NCBI GenBank assembly: GCA_017936205.1
Contig: JAGBGB010000346.1
Span: forward strand, 1 to 18,759
Length of the DNA: 18,759 bases
Origin: Oscillospiraceae bacterium
GTDB taxonomy: Bacteria > Bacillota > Clostridia > Oscillospirales > Oscillospiraceae
Direction: 5' to 3'
Part shown: one piece after another, positions 7,761-17,500 of the stretch
Layout: each line of letters begins with the position of its first letter
How positions within the stretch are numbered: the first letter of the stretch is position 1
Notes under the pieces: generated by a model
The model's input: only the letters and a program-made list of their open reading frames with translations
Database searches by the model: none
Told to the model about the DNA's origin: nothing
Translations under genes and position numbers: made by a program

Positions 7761-7986
7761 TCAAATTCCGATTTGTCGCGCTGCTTCGTTCACCGCTGCG
7801 TAGGGGCGCGCATTGCGCGTCCGACAACCACCAAGAATTGGTGGTTGTGAAAAATGTTTCGTTTTTTTGGAGAAATTACATCTTTTTCTGTGGTTTTGGT
7901 GTTCATGTCGTTCCGACATGAACCGGACGCGCAATGCGCGCCCCTACGCAGCGGTAAATCAAACTGTGCGATAAATCGGGATTTGA
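7761..7986. repeat. 226-bp inverted-repeat (MITE/REP-like) element between eutA and eutB
   Basis: Two arms, 7761-7823 and 7924-7986, are reverse complements over 63 bp with about 8 mismatches. The inner 32 bp (7792-7823 and 7924-7955) are identical and contain GTAGGGGCGCGCATTGCGCG. The outer ends read TCAAAT...ATTTGA. Inside lie two more perfect hairpins: 7824-7848 (11 bp, ACAACCACCAA, loop GAA) and 7901-7923 (10 bp, GTTCATGTCG, loop TTC), separated by an A/T-rich stretch. There is no open reading frame of note and no U-tract, so it does not look like a terminator. It fills nearly all of the 253-bp gap between the eutA stop and the eutB start. No clear target-site duplication is visible. It is either a non-autonomous mobile element or a REP-type repeat; transcription through it would give a very stable RNA hairpin. 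Confidence 0.85.
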
Positions 7987-7991
7987 CACTT

Positions 7992-9341
7992 TTACAGGAC
8001 TAAGGTTTTTATGACAACGGGCAGCACCTGGCCGCCGGCGATGGGGGCTGCGACATCCAGGTAGGAGCTGTCCGGCAGGCTGAGGCTGTCCAAACACAGC
8101 AGAGGCTTCTTTGGCTGTAAGCAGTGGAGGGCTTGCCCTAACGCTTTCCCTGTATCCCGTTCCAGACAAAGCAGCAGGGGAGATCGTTGCTCCATGGATA
8201 GAGAAATGGTGTCAGCAAGTTTACATAATTCTGAGAATCGAGGATTGGACAGACCCTGCAGGGACAGTACACAGGGACCGTTATCGGGAGCCAACAGCTC
8301 TAACTTCTGTTGGATCCTTGGGATCAGCTCCTCTTGGGGGAGGGCTTCCTCCTCCGGGCTGAGGCGAGCAACGGGAAGATCCTTCAGGGGGAAGTCCATG
8401 TTTCGGTAGAAGATGGTGCTTCCGGAAAGCTCCGTGGTATGCAGTCCTGCCCCAATAACCGTAGCGCGGATGGTCTCCTTCGCCTGCAGCTCATGCTCAT
8501 CCTGACATAGGCGAGATTGGGAAATTGCTTTCCCAAGGAGTACCCCTAAATCTCCGTAGGCAAAGGGATCCGGGTGGCTGTGATGGATCAGGTCAGCTAC
8601 ACCGCCGGAAAAGGAGATCAACTCTGCAGGTTTACATAATTTGTCTGTCACGAAATCCAAATAACGCTTGCCCTGTCGCAGCTCCAATGCCTCCTCTAAG
8701 ATTTCCGACAGAAATACCGCTACCTCCCAAGGATCGGAGGTCTCGGTAAAATAGGGCTGCAGAACAGGAGAAAGGTACACACAGCGACCCTTTTCGAACT
8801 TCATCAGGCGGCCTCCCACATTCAGGCAGCCTGTATCTTGCAGCCTTCCGTTCTCGAATAGGGCAAAGTTTGTGGTTCCGCCGCCGATATCCAGATTGAC
8901 CACGGAGCAGCGTGCTTTTCGGGAGTATTCCTCTGCGCCGGAGCCCTTACCTGCCAGCACACTTTCCAGTGCGGGACCTGCGGTGGCAACGACGAAGTCT
9001 CCTGCGTAGCCTGCCAGTGCTCTGAGAACCTCCTGGGCATTGTCCTTCCGAGCGGTTTCTCCTGTAATGATCACGGCTCCCGTCTGCACCTGTGACTTAC
9101 TGATCCCGGCGGATTCGTATTCGCTGTCTACGATCCTTCGGACCCCCTCTGCATCGATCACTCTCTCGGACAGCAGAGGAGTAAAATGGATCCGACTGCG
9201 GTACAGGATCTCCTTGTCTGTGATATTGAACTCAGGAACAGAGAAGGCATTGGCTTCATTGCGGATATGCAAACGGGAGAACACCAGCTGAGTGGTGCTG
9301 GTTCCCACATCAATGCCTACGGAGAGCAGGGCATCCTTCAT
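7992..9341 (-). CDS. eutA: Ethanolamine ammonia-lyase reactivating factor EutA
   Basis: 449-residue ATPase of the actin/Hsp70 fold that exchanges damaged cobalamin from EutBC. ATP-binding motifs are visible: the N-terminal SVGIDVGTSTTQLVFS (phosphate 1), VVNLDIGGGTTNFALFENG (phosphate 2) and a later SFSGGVADLIHH (adenosine-type GG motif). The ATG at 9339-9341 is chosen over a TTG two codons upstream because it forms an ATGA overlap with the alcohol dehydrogenase stop and has GAGGG 7 nt upstream. The length is slightly below the E. coli protein (about 467). The next gene downstream, eutB, begins only after the 226-bp inverted-repeat element. Confidence 0.94.
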   Translation of the reverse strand: MKDALLSVGIDVGTSTTQLVFSRLHIRNEANAFSVPEFNITDKEILYRSRIHFTPLLSERVIDAEGVRRIVDSEYESAGISKSQVQTGAVIITGETARKDNAQEVLRALAGYAGDFVVATAGPALESVLAGKGSGAEEYSRKARCSVVNLDIGGGTTNFALFENGRLQDTGCLNVGGRLMKFEKGRCVYLSPVLQPYFTETSDPWEVAVFLSEILEEALELRQGKRYLDFVTDKLCKPAELISFSGGVADLIHHSHPDPFAYGDLGVLLGKAISQSRLCQDEHELQAKETIRATVIGAGLHTTELSGSTIFYRNMDFPLKDLPVARLSPEEEALPQEELIPRIQQKLELLAPDNGPCVLSLQGLSNPRFSELCKLADTISLSMEQRSPLLLCLERDTGKALGQALHCLQPKKPLLCLDSLSLPDSSYLDVAAPIAGGQVLPVVIKTLVL

Positions 9342-10360
9342 AGGCAAGCCCTCAGGATGCTCTCGTAGGCATCCTTGCTGACAGGCCGAGGATTGCTGTG
9401 ACTGCAGGGATCGGAGAGGGCTGCTGCACAGAGGTCATCCAGCTTGCTCAGGAAAGCCTCTCTTTTGATCCCGGCTTCTGTCAGGCTTTGGGGAAGCTGC
9501 GAGCGCCGCCGCAGTCGGGTGATGGAGAAGCTTGCGTTGCTCCCCAGCAGCTTGTAGGGGGCGTAGTCTCGGTTGTATTCCATGACATGAGGCAGCAGAA
9601 TGCCGTTGAGCTTGCCGTGAGCAATGTGGAACAGCCCACCCAGTGCATGAGACAGTGCGTGACATGCCCCTAAGCCTGCCTGATCGAAGGCGATCCCTGC
9701 CATGGTGGCGGCACAGTGGATGCTACCCCGAACGCTGCTGTCTCCTTCATAGGAAACAGGCAGCAGCTTTACAACGGTTTCATAAGCGGATACCGCCAGT
9801 GCCTGTGTCAAGGGGGATGCGCCTTTGGCAGCCACAGCCTCCACACAGTGCGCCACAACATCCATGCCCGCATCGGCAATCAGGGATTTAGGCAGCCTCT
9901 GCAGCAGGCTGTCATCCAGAACAGCAAGATCCGGACGGAGAGCAGCCTCTACCAGAGGATGCTTGACCCCCTGGTGGGTCAGGATGGCGAAGCTGGTAAC
10001 CTCAGAGCCGGTGCCTGAGGTGGTGGGGATGGCAACAAAGTAAGGGCGATCCTTCCCCAGACTCAGCATTCCCTTGGCGCAGTCAATGGCACTGCCACCG
10101 CCTAAGGCGATCAAGGTATCCGGTTTAAAGTCCTGAAGCAGAGCCACTCCACGTGCGACCAGAGATAGGGGAGGATCCGGCTGTACTTCGGAAAAGACCT
10201 GTACCTCACCCTTGCACAGCTCTGCGATCCTTGCAGCTGTGCCGTTTTCTGCAAAAAAGGGGTCCGTAACCAACAGGGCTCGCTGTATTGGGAGCTCCCG
10301 TAAGGCTGCCAGAGCACCGTCCCCGAAGCAGAGCTTGGTAGAAAGCTGAAATGTTTGCAT
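9338..10360 (-). CDS. eutG: Iron-containing alcohol dehydrogenase (EutG/PduQ type)
   Basis: 340 residues. It reduces acetaldehyde to ethanol with NADH, regenerating NAD+ for EutE. Nucleotide motif GGGSAIDCAKG (about 87-97), then IPTTSGTGSEVTSF. The likely metal ligands are Asp167 and His171 in GMDVVAH, with His238 and His248 in HALSHALGGLFHIAHG. The sequence resembles PduQ more than classical EutG in length and in short motifs such as FSEVQPDP, GIAFDQAGLG and the C-terminal NPRPVS, so the eutG symbol reflects position and role. It is the first gene of the operon; ATG with AGAGG 7 nt upstream. It is about 30 residues shorter than PduQ, mainly between residues 260 and 300. Confidence 0.9.
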   Translation of the reverse strand: MQTFQLSTKLCFGDGALAALRELPIQRALLVTDPFFAENGTAARIAELCKGEVQVFSEVQPDPPLSLVARGVALLQDFKPDTLIALGGGSAIDCAKGMLSLGKDRPYFVAIPTTSGTGSEVTSFAILTHQGVKHPLVEAALRPDLAVLDDSLLQRLPKSLIADAGMDVVAHCVEAVAAKGASPLTQALAVSAYETVVKLLPVSYEGDSSVRGSIHCAATMAGIAFDQAGLGACHALSHALGGLFHIAHGKLNGILLPHVMEYNRDYAPYKLLGSNASFSITRLRRRSQLPQSLTEAGIKREAFLSKLDDLCAAALSDPCSHSNPRPVSKDAYESILRACL

Positions 10361-10410
10361 ATCATCGCCTCTTTTCTCTTTGTATTGTTACCAATTTTCC
10401 GGAAATCATG

Positions 10411-10435
10411 AGGGAAAACAAAAAAGTTTTTCCCT
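10411..10435. repeat. Short inverted repeat in the operon leader
   Basis: AGGGAAAA (10411-10418) and TTTTCCCT (10428-10435) are perfect reverse complements with a 9-nt A-rich spacer. A separate 10-bp palindrome, TTTCCGGAAA, lies at 10396-10405. Both fall between the divergent genes and would be in the untranslated leader of the eut operon if the candidate promoter at 10466-10494 is right. They could be a repressor site or an RNA hairpin. No U-tract follows, so this is not a terminator, and the paired hairpins expected for EutV antitermination are not seen. Confidence 0.4.
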
Positions 10436-10438
10436 GAC

Positions 10439-10467
10439 TTGACAGATGGGAAGAAATATGAAAGAAT
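10439..10467 (+). promoter_or_regulatory. Candidate promoter for the CFI-box gene
   Basis: TTGACA (10439-10444), a 17-nt spacer and AAGAAT (10462-10467), with TG one base before the -10. The expected start near 10474 falls in the ribosome binding site GAAGGAG (10472-10478), so the leader would be very short. This lowers confidence. Confidence 0.35.
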
Positions 10468-10494
10468 AATAGAAGGAGTGTGATAGTATGACAG
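10466..10494 (-). promoter_or_regulatory. Candidate promoter for the eut operon
   Basis: On the minus strand, CTGTCA (complement of 10489-10494), a 17-nt spacer and TATTAT (complement of 10466-10471). The expected start near 10459 gives a leader of about 100 nt before the alcohol dehydrogenase ATG. It overlaps the candidate promoter and start codon of the divergent gene, so the two would compete for polymerase. Match quality is moderate. Confidence 0.3.
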
Positions 10495-11390
10495 AAAAAA
10501 TCGTAGGAAATTGCCCCCACTGCGGAAAGAGACTGGAGATCCCCGGGGACTTGCAGGAATTCTCATGTCTGTACTGTGGACAGAGGACACATATAGATCT
10601 GCTGCGAGCACAAGAGAGCTTCCGGGAGGAGGATCTGCGAGAGCTGGCATCTCAGCTGCCTCAGACCCTTCGGGAGCATTCGGAGCTGTTCAAGCATATG
10701 AATAGACAGGACTATGTTCCGACCTTTGAGGCTTATGAGAAGGAGCATAGTGTGCTGCTCCGTCGGGTGGATCTGGCGGTCAGCTCTGCTCCCATGGGTG
10801 TGAATGATGCAACGAGGCTGGTCTGCCAAGTATTTATGGATACCTTGAGTAAGGATTTGAAGGAAGTGAAGGGGCGCAGATCCTCTCAGCTTCTCTATGA
10901 ATTAAAGGTAGCCATAGCTCTGTTTCTGACTCCCTTGGTGCGGAAGCTGAACCTGCGTATGGCAGAGCCCTTCCGCAAGGAGCTCCATAGCTGCTGGATG
11001 GAGCACTACCCAAATGAGAACTGGACGGCGGGAGACTATGATCAGATCGCAGGTGGCTTCCGCAGGAAGGGCCTGTGCTTCATTACCACTGCCACCTGCG
11101 CCCATGAGGGGAAGCCTGATGACTGTGCGGAATTGACTGCCTTCCGAGCCTTCCGAGATGGCTGGCTACTGGAAAATGGCGGTGCTGAGCTGATTCGGGA
11201 GTACTATGACATCGCCCCCTCTCTGGTGACCCTGATGGAGCACTGTGACACCGCTGATCGATGCTATGAGGAGATCCGCTGCCGCTGGCTTGAGCCCTGT
11301 CTGGAGGCTCTGGAAAAGCAGGAATATTCTGCCTGCAAAGCCTGCTATATGGATATGGTTCTGACCCTGAAAGAGCGATATTTACAATAA
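10488..11390 (+). CDS. Zinc-ribbon protein with C-terminal CFI-box domain, function unknown
   Basis: 300 residues, no signal peptide and no membrane segment, so probably cytoplasmic. The N-terminus has a zinc ribbon with two CxxC pairs (NCPHCGKRLEIPG, then FSCLYCGQ, residues about 9-31). The middle (about 40-200) is charged and helical, with no family I recognise. The C-terminal part begins with GLCFITTATCAHEGKPDDC and continues with LTAFRAFRDGWLLENG, REYYDIAPSLV. This is the CFI-box domain, which occurs at the end of many otherwise unrelated Firmicute proteins and has no established function. The ATG follows GAAGGAG at 9 nt. It is divergent from the eut operon and ends at its own strong terminator. 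Nothing in the sequence links it to ethanolamine use. Confidence 0.88.
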   Translation: MTEKIVGNCPHCGKRLEIPGDLQEFSCLYCGQRTHIDLLRAQESFREEDLRELASQLPQTLREHSELFKHMNRQDYVPTFEAYEKEHSVLLRRVDLAVSSAPMGVNDATRLVCQVFMDTLSKDLKEVKGRRSSQLLYELKVAIALFLTPLVRKLNLRMAEPFRKELHSCWMEHYPNENWTAGDYDQIAGGFRRKGLCFITTATCAHEGKPDDCAELTAFRAFRDGWLLENGGAELIREYYDIAPSLVTLMEHCDTADRCYEEIRCRWLEPCLEALEKQEYSACKACYMDMVLTLKERYLQ

Positions 11391-11419
11391 ATCACTGTTA
11401 TATTCCATACAAAAATGGT

Positions 11420-11456
11420 AATCCCTCCGAAGTATGACTTTGGAGGGATTTTTTTT
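11420..11456 (+). terminator. Rho-independent terminator after the CFI-box gene
   Basis: AATCCCTCCGAAGT (11420-11433) pairs with ACTTTGGAGGGATT (11437-11450) around an ATG loop, a 14-bp stem with one G-T pair, followed by a T run. It lies 30 nt after the stop codon. Confidence 0.95.
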
Positions 11457-11466
11457 AAAATAAGTG

Positions 11467-11495
11467 TAGACAAGAGAGAAATTCTTTGCTATACT
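11467..11495 (+). promoter_or_regulatory. Extended -10 promoter of the giant surface protein
   Basis: TAGACA (11467-11472), a 17-nt spacer and TATACT (11490-11495), with TGC directly before the -10. It lies just after the terminator. The predicted start near 11502 leaves a leader of about 60 nt that contains GGAGGAG at 11515-11521 and the likely ribosome binding site AAAAGGAG before the ATG at 11565. The good match fits a strongly expressed, single-gene transcript. Confidence 0.75.
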
Positions 11496-11564
11496 AAACA
11501 AACAAAGCCGTTTTGGAGGAGTATTTCCTTTAAAAGGCTGAAAAAATGAAAAGGAGCGAAAAGT

Positions 11565-14500
11565 ATGAAGAAGTTCAAGAATGTGCTTGCGCTGATCCTT
11601 GCTCTTTCCATGCTGCTGTCCTGCGTTGGCGTAGCCTCCGCAGCCACCGGCAGAGAGAGAGTTAAGATCGACGCAGCCCAGACCCTCGAACGCCCTGCGA
11701 AGGAAAAGGGTGCCCTGAGCAGAGAGTTCGAGCAGAAGAACAGCTACAAGTACGCCGCTAACGATATCGTTCGTGCTATCGTCGTGCTTGAGAGCGCACC
11801 TGAGGCTGATTTCGAAGGAAGCGATTCCGAGAGAGATGCCTACCGTGTCAAGCTGGCAAACGAGCAGAACGCAGTTCGTAAGGCTATGTCCTCCGCTATG
11901 GAGTACGAGGTTGCTTACGAGTTCTCCGCACTGCTCAATGGCTTCAGCTGTGATGTTGCCTATGGCGATCTGGAGAAGATCGCTGCCATCGACAGAGTTT
12001 CTGCTGTCTATGTGGCAAACTCCTATGCTGAGCCCAAGCTGGAAGAGCCCAAGAACAATGTTTCCGGTCTGCTCAACGGCAACCAGAGCATGAACAAGAG
12101 CGGCTATACCGGCAAGGGTATTGTCATTGCAGTTCTGGATACCGGCCTGCGTCCCACCCACGAGGCTTTCCAGGTATATGACAACATGGAGCTCTATGAG
12201 ACCATCGCTGAGGAAGATCTGGTTCACGCAGTTGCTCCCGGCAAGTACATCAGTGCAAAGGTTCCCTTCGCATATGACTATGCTGAGAAGGACAACGATG
12301 TTACCGACTTCAACGGTCACGGCACTCACGTTTCCGGTACTGCTCTGGGTTATGCAGTCAGCGAAGAGGGCGTCGAGATCATGCGCGGCGGCGCACCTGC
12401 AGCACAGCTTGTTTCCATGAAGATCTTCAAGGATGCAGGCGGCGGCACTACCTCCGACATCTATTTCTATGCTCTGGAAGATGCATACCGTCTGGGCGTT
12501 GACGTAGTCAACATGTCCATCGGCGCACAGAACGGCTTCACCTATGATGACTCTCTGGAGACTGAGGTCTTCGGCGACATCTACAGAAGAATGGAAGCTG
12601 CCGGCATCGCAATGTGCGTTGCAGCAGGTAACGAGTATTCCATGGCTCAGTTCTCCTCCGTAGGCTTCGTTGGCACCGAGTACCCCGACTTCGGTACCGT
12701 TGCTTCCCCCTCCACCTACGAGGGCAACATCTCCATCGCTTCCATGGAGAACTTCATGTATCCCGACTTTGTTCTCCAGGTTGGCGGCGAGAAGGTCCCC
12801 TTCCACGATTCCTGTGAGGATGGCGAGCATGGCTGGATCGACAACTTTGCCGATACCTCCGTTGAGATGGTCGTTCTGAAGAATGCTGAGGGAACTGACA
12901 TTTCCAACGGCTACGAGGCTGACTATGCCAATGTGGATGTAACCGACAAGATCGTTGTTGTGTCCCGTGGCGACATTACCTTCCAGGAGAAGATGGAATT
13001 TGCTGCTAAGGCTGGTGCTGCCGGTGTTATCGTTTGCAACAACGATGCAGGCATCATCTCCATGGCAATCGATCCCTTCACCATTCCTGCAATTTCCGTA
13101 CAGCAGGATGCCCGTGAGATCTTCATGGCTGCTGCTGAGGGCGATACCATCTACACTCCCGTTGATATGGAGTATGTTGAGAATGCAAACGCTCTGCTCA
13201 TGAGCGATTTCTCCAACTGGGGCACTTCCCCCATGCTGACCATTGACCCCATGATCACCTCTATCGGTGGCATGGTCTACTCCTCTGTTCCCACTGCTGA
13301 CGACGCATACGAAGTTTACAGTGGTACCTCCATGGCTTGCCCCAACGGCGCCGGCACCATCGCTTGCCTGCTGCAGGCTCTGCGTGATGACGGAACCATC
13401 GTGGAAGGCTCCTGGTGGCTGCCTATGGACAAGGCTCAGTGCCTGGATCGTGCAGTTGCACTGCTGGCTTCCACCGGCACCATCCTGATGGATGCAGAGG
13501 ACTATGTCTACTCCGTCCGTAAGCAGGGCGCAGGTCTGGCAAGCTCTGCTGAGGCTTTGAACCTGTACGACAATGCTGCATACATCTCCAACCCCATCCA
13601 GGAGCTGGGCGATGACAAGGAGAAGACCGGTATCTTCAACATGGATATCGAGCTGGTCAACGACAGCGCAAACGATGTGGTTTACGAGGATCTGTACACC
13701 TACATCCTTTACGACAGACCTGCACAGGTCACTTCTACCATCTTTGCTAACACTCTGCAGAGTGGTCTGCTCTATGCAGGCAAAGAGGGTGACGCTACCG
13801 TTACCTACAGCATTGACGGCGTTGAAGTAAGCGAGGTTACTGTTCTCAGCGGCGAGAAGGTTACCGTTAGCGTTACCATCGAGCTGAGCGACGGTGCGAA
13901 GGCATTCTTCGACACCTACTATCCCAACGGCACCTTCGTAGAAGGCTATGTCTTCTTCGCAGATGCTACCGAAGAAGGATCTCTGGAAGCTGCATACGAG
14001 GCTCACGCTACCTTCATGGGCTTCTATGGCGACTGGACTCAGGGCGAAGCTCTGGAGAGCCTGAACTCCTTCGATTATCTGAACGCTCGCTATGAGGTCA
14101 TGAGTGCAGAGAATGCTCCCGAAGCTGACAGTGAGGAAGCCAGCACTGCGATCTGGAACAAGGTCCTGGAGAAGGGTCTGTTCTACACCGACATCAACTG
14201 GGCATACACCTCCGGCACCGACGGCGAGCTGAACAACTACCTGGGCGCCAATATGCTGGATTGGGACTATGTTCCCTTTAACCCTGCACACATCGCTATC
14301 ACCACTCCCGAATCCGACGGCACCTGGTACTATTCTCCCAAGATGGAGATCGTACCCAACCTGCTGCGTAACGCAAAGCATGTTGTCATGACCGTTACCG
14401 ATAAGGAGACCGGTGAGGTCTATCTGACCGACGATACCCAGTACATTCCTAAGGATGCATATGATGAAGAGACCGGCGCATGGCAGTACTTCTCCAGCTT

Positions 14501-17500
14501 TGCATGGGACGGCACCAAGGCTGATGGCAAGACCTATGTTCCCTCCGGCACTGTAGCAACCGTTTCCTTCGATATCCAGCTGCCCTATGGCGAGGCTGAC
14601 GATATCTGGCAGGAGGATGTATGGCAGTTCGATATCACTGTCGACTCCACCGCTCCTGTTCTGGAGAGCGTTGTGTACGACGAGGCAGCACAGACTGTTA
14701 CCGTTAAGGCTACCGACGAGAACTACCTGGCTGCGATTTATCTGTGCAGCTTGGACTATGAGACCATCTATGACATTAAGTCTGTTTCTTCCGATGTGAA
14801 GGGCGAGAGCTTCGAGGCTGTCTTTGATGTCAGCCAGATCCCCGCAGATGCAGTTCTGGTCACTGCAATGGACTACGCAACCAACGAAAACGAGCAGATC
14901 GCCTACTTCTTCGAAGAAGGTCTGGATGCAACCGTTACCTTCATTAGCGCTGAGGGCGAGACTTCCGCTGAGTGCGTAACCGGCGATGAGATCAAAATGC
15001 CCGAAGCAAAGTCCTATGACGAATACGAATTTGTTGCATGGACTACCGAGAGATTCGAAGAGTCTGATGGCTCCGATATCGAAGAGTTCTACTATGCTGA
15101 GGATGTGGTCATGATCTCCGAGACCGAGACCGTATTCTATGCCCTGTATGCTAAGGGAACTCTGGAAGAATACGAGACTCCCACCTTCGTGATGAATCAG
15201 GCTGAGAACTACGAAGGCTACTGGGCATTCGTAGGCTTCCCCTACAATGACGGCCCCGTTGTTACCGATCCCATTGCCCTTGGCAAGGATCTGGAGAGTG
15301 TCCGCATTGCTGATCTGGAAGACGGCGTTGTTATGACTGATAACTACGGCTTCACCACTGAGAATGAGGGCATCGTATTCTATGCTGGCTATCTTGCCAA
15401 TTATGATGCTTATGCTCTGGTCAATGCAGAGACCGGCAAGTATCTCCTGGATGTGAACGGACAGCTTGCATTCAATGATAGCCTGTATCTGGAGGGCCTG
15501 TGGAAGATCACTCCCGATGCAGAATATGCAAATGTCTATGTGACCAACAACAATGCTCCCAACGACATCCTGCTGTTCAACGACGAGAGCGGCAAGTTCG
15601 AGATCTTCGACAATACCGTCCCCTACGACGGCGATTCTCTCCCCAGCGAGTACTTCTCCCTGTATACCTATGAGTATCTGAGCACACGCTTCGTTACCGA
15701 GTACTACACCACTGAGGTCACCCTCTGTGAGATCAACGGCGGTCATACCTTCGTTGACGGTGTCTGCACCGTTTGCGGCGAGACCGAGAAGGTCACTGCA
15801 GAAGGCTTCGTCCTCAGCTCCGAGCTGAAGGATGGCGATCAGGTCGTGATCGTTTGTGCTGCTAAGAACATGGCTCTGGCAGGCACCTATGGCGGCTACT
15901 ACAATGATCCCATTGCAGTGACTCCTGTTGATGGTGTCATCGAAGAGCCCGCAGCAGAGATCATCTGGACTGTCAATGAAGTTGACGGCGGCTACACCTT
16001 CTCTTATGAAGGACAGACCATCGGCTTGAATGACGAGTACTCCAGCATGCCTCTGGGTGCAAAGTTCAATGTCTGGCAGAAGCTGGACGCAAAGACCGAG
16101 GGTGCATTCTATCTGTTCAATGCAGACCGTTCCCTCTACATGGAGTACTATGAAGAGAAGGGCTACTGGAGTGCATATAAGAACAACGCCAACGAGGAGC
16201 TCTTCGCTCTGAACTTCTATGTCAAGTCCGAGATCGAGATCGATCCTACCGAGCCCTCTACCCCCGCTTCCGATGAGATCGTTATTCTCTACACCAACGA
16301 TGTTCACACCTACATTGACAACGAAGGCCTGAGATATTCCAATGTTGCTGCTCTGAAGGCAGATCTGGAAGCTGAAGGCAAGGCTGTCATCCTGGTTGAC
16401 GCAGGTGACCATGTCCAGGGTACCGCATACGGCTCCATGGACAAGGGCGAGACCATCATCAAGCTCATGAACGCTGCAGGCTACGATGCTGCAACTATGG
16501 GCAACCACGAGTTTGACTACGGCATGGCTCGTGCTCTGGAGCTGGTTGAAAAGGCTGACTACTCCTATCTTTCCGCTAACTTCTACAACGAGAAGGACGG
16601 CGTCCGCGGCGAGAACGTTCTGGATTCTATCAAGATCTTCGAGCTGGCAGGCAAGAAGGTAGCACTTGTTGGTGTTACCACTCCCGAAACCTTCACCAAG
16701 TCCACTCCCGCCTACTTCATGGACGAGAATGGCAACTACATCTATGGCATCGCCGGCGGCGAGGATGGTGCAGCTCTGTACGCTGATGTACAGAAGGCCA
16801 TCGACGAGGCAAAGGCAGCAGGTGCCGAGTATATCATTGGCCTGGGCCACCTGGGCGATGATCCCGCATCCGATCCCTGGAACTCCGAAGATGTGATCTC
16901 CAATGTTACCGGTCTGGATGCATTCATCGACGGCCACAGCCACAGCACTGCAGCACGTAAGGAAGTGGCTGATAAGGACGGCAACACCGTCATCCTGACT
17001 CAGACCGGCGAATACCTGAATGCTGTTGGTAAGATGACCATCACTGCTGATGGCATTGCTACCGAGCTGATCACTGAGTATGCAAATGCAGACGAAGAGG
17101 TCAAGGCAATCGAGGACGAGTGGATCGCAAAGGTTGACGAGCTTCTGGGCGTTGTGATCGCTAAGAACGAAGTTGACTTCCGCATCAAGGACGACGAGGG
17201 CACTCGTCTCATCCGTAGCCAGGAGACCAACCTGGGCGACTTCTGTGCAGATGCTCTGTACTACCTGTTCGATGTCACCGAGAACCTGGGCTGCGATATC
17301 GCTATCATGAACGGCGGCGGCATCCGTGCCGATATGCCCGTAGGCGATGTTTCCTACAAGACCACCAAGACTGTCCACACCTTCGGCAATGTTGCTTGCC
17401 TCATTGAGGTCACCGGTCAGCAGATCCTTGACGCTCTGGAATGGGGTGCTAAGAATGTTGGTACCGGCGAGAACGGCGGCTTCCTGCAGGTTGCAGGTGC

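Noticed and set aside
7761..7986. The eutA-eutB inverted repeat as a rho-independent terminator or CRISPR
   Set aside because: No T run follows any of the stems in either direction, and there are no regularly spaced direct repeats with different spacers.
10411..10435. Leader hairpin as an EutV (ANTAR) antitermination site
   Set aside because: ANTAR targets consist of two small hairpins, the second overlapping a terminator. Here there is one A/T-rich hairpin and no U-tract on the eut strand.
11565..11642. Lipoprotein signal (LLSC) in the giant protein
   Set aside because: The -2 residue is Leu, which fits lipoboxes poorly, and an ASA|A signal peptidase I site follows. SLH motifs already provide wall anchoring.
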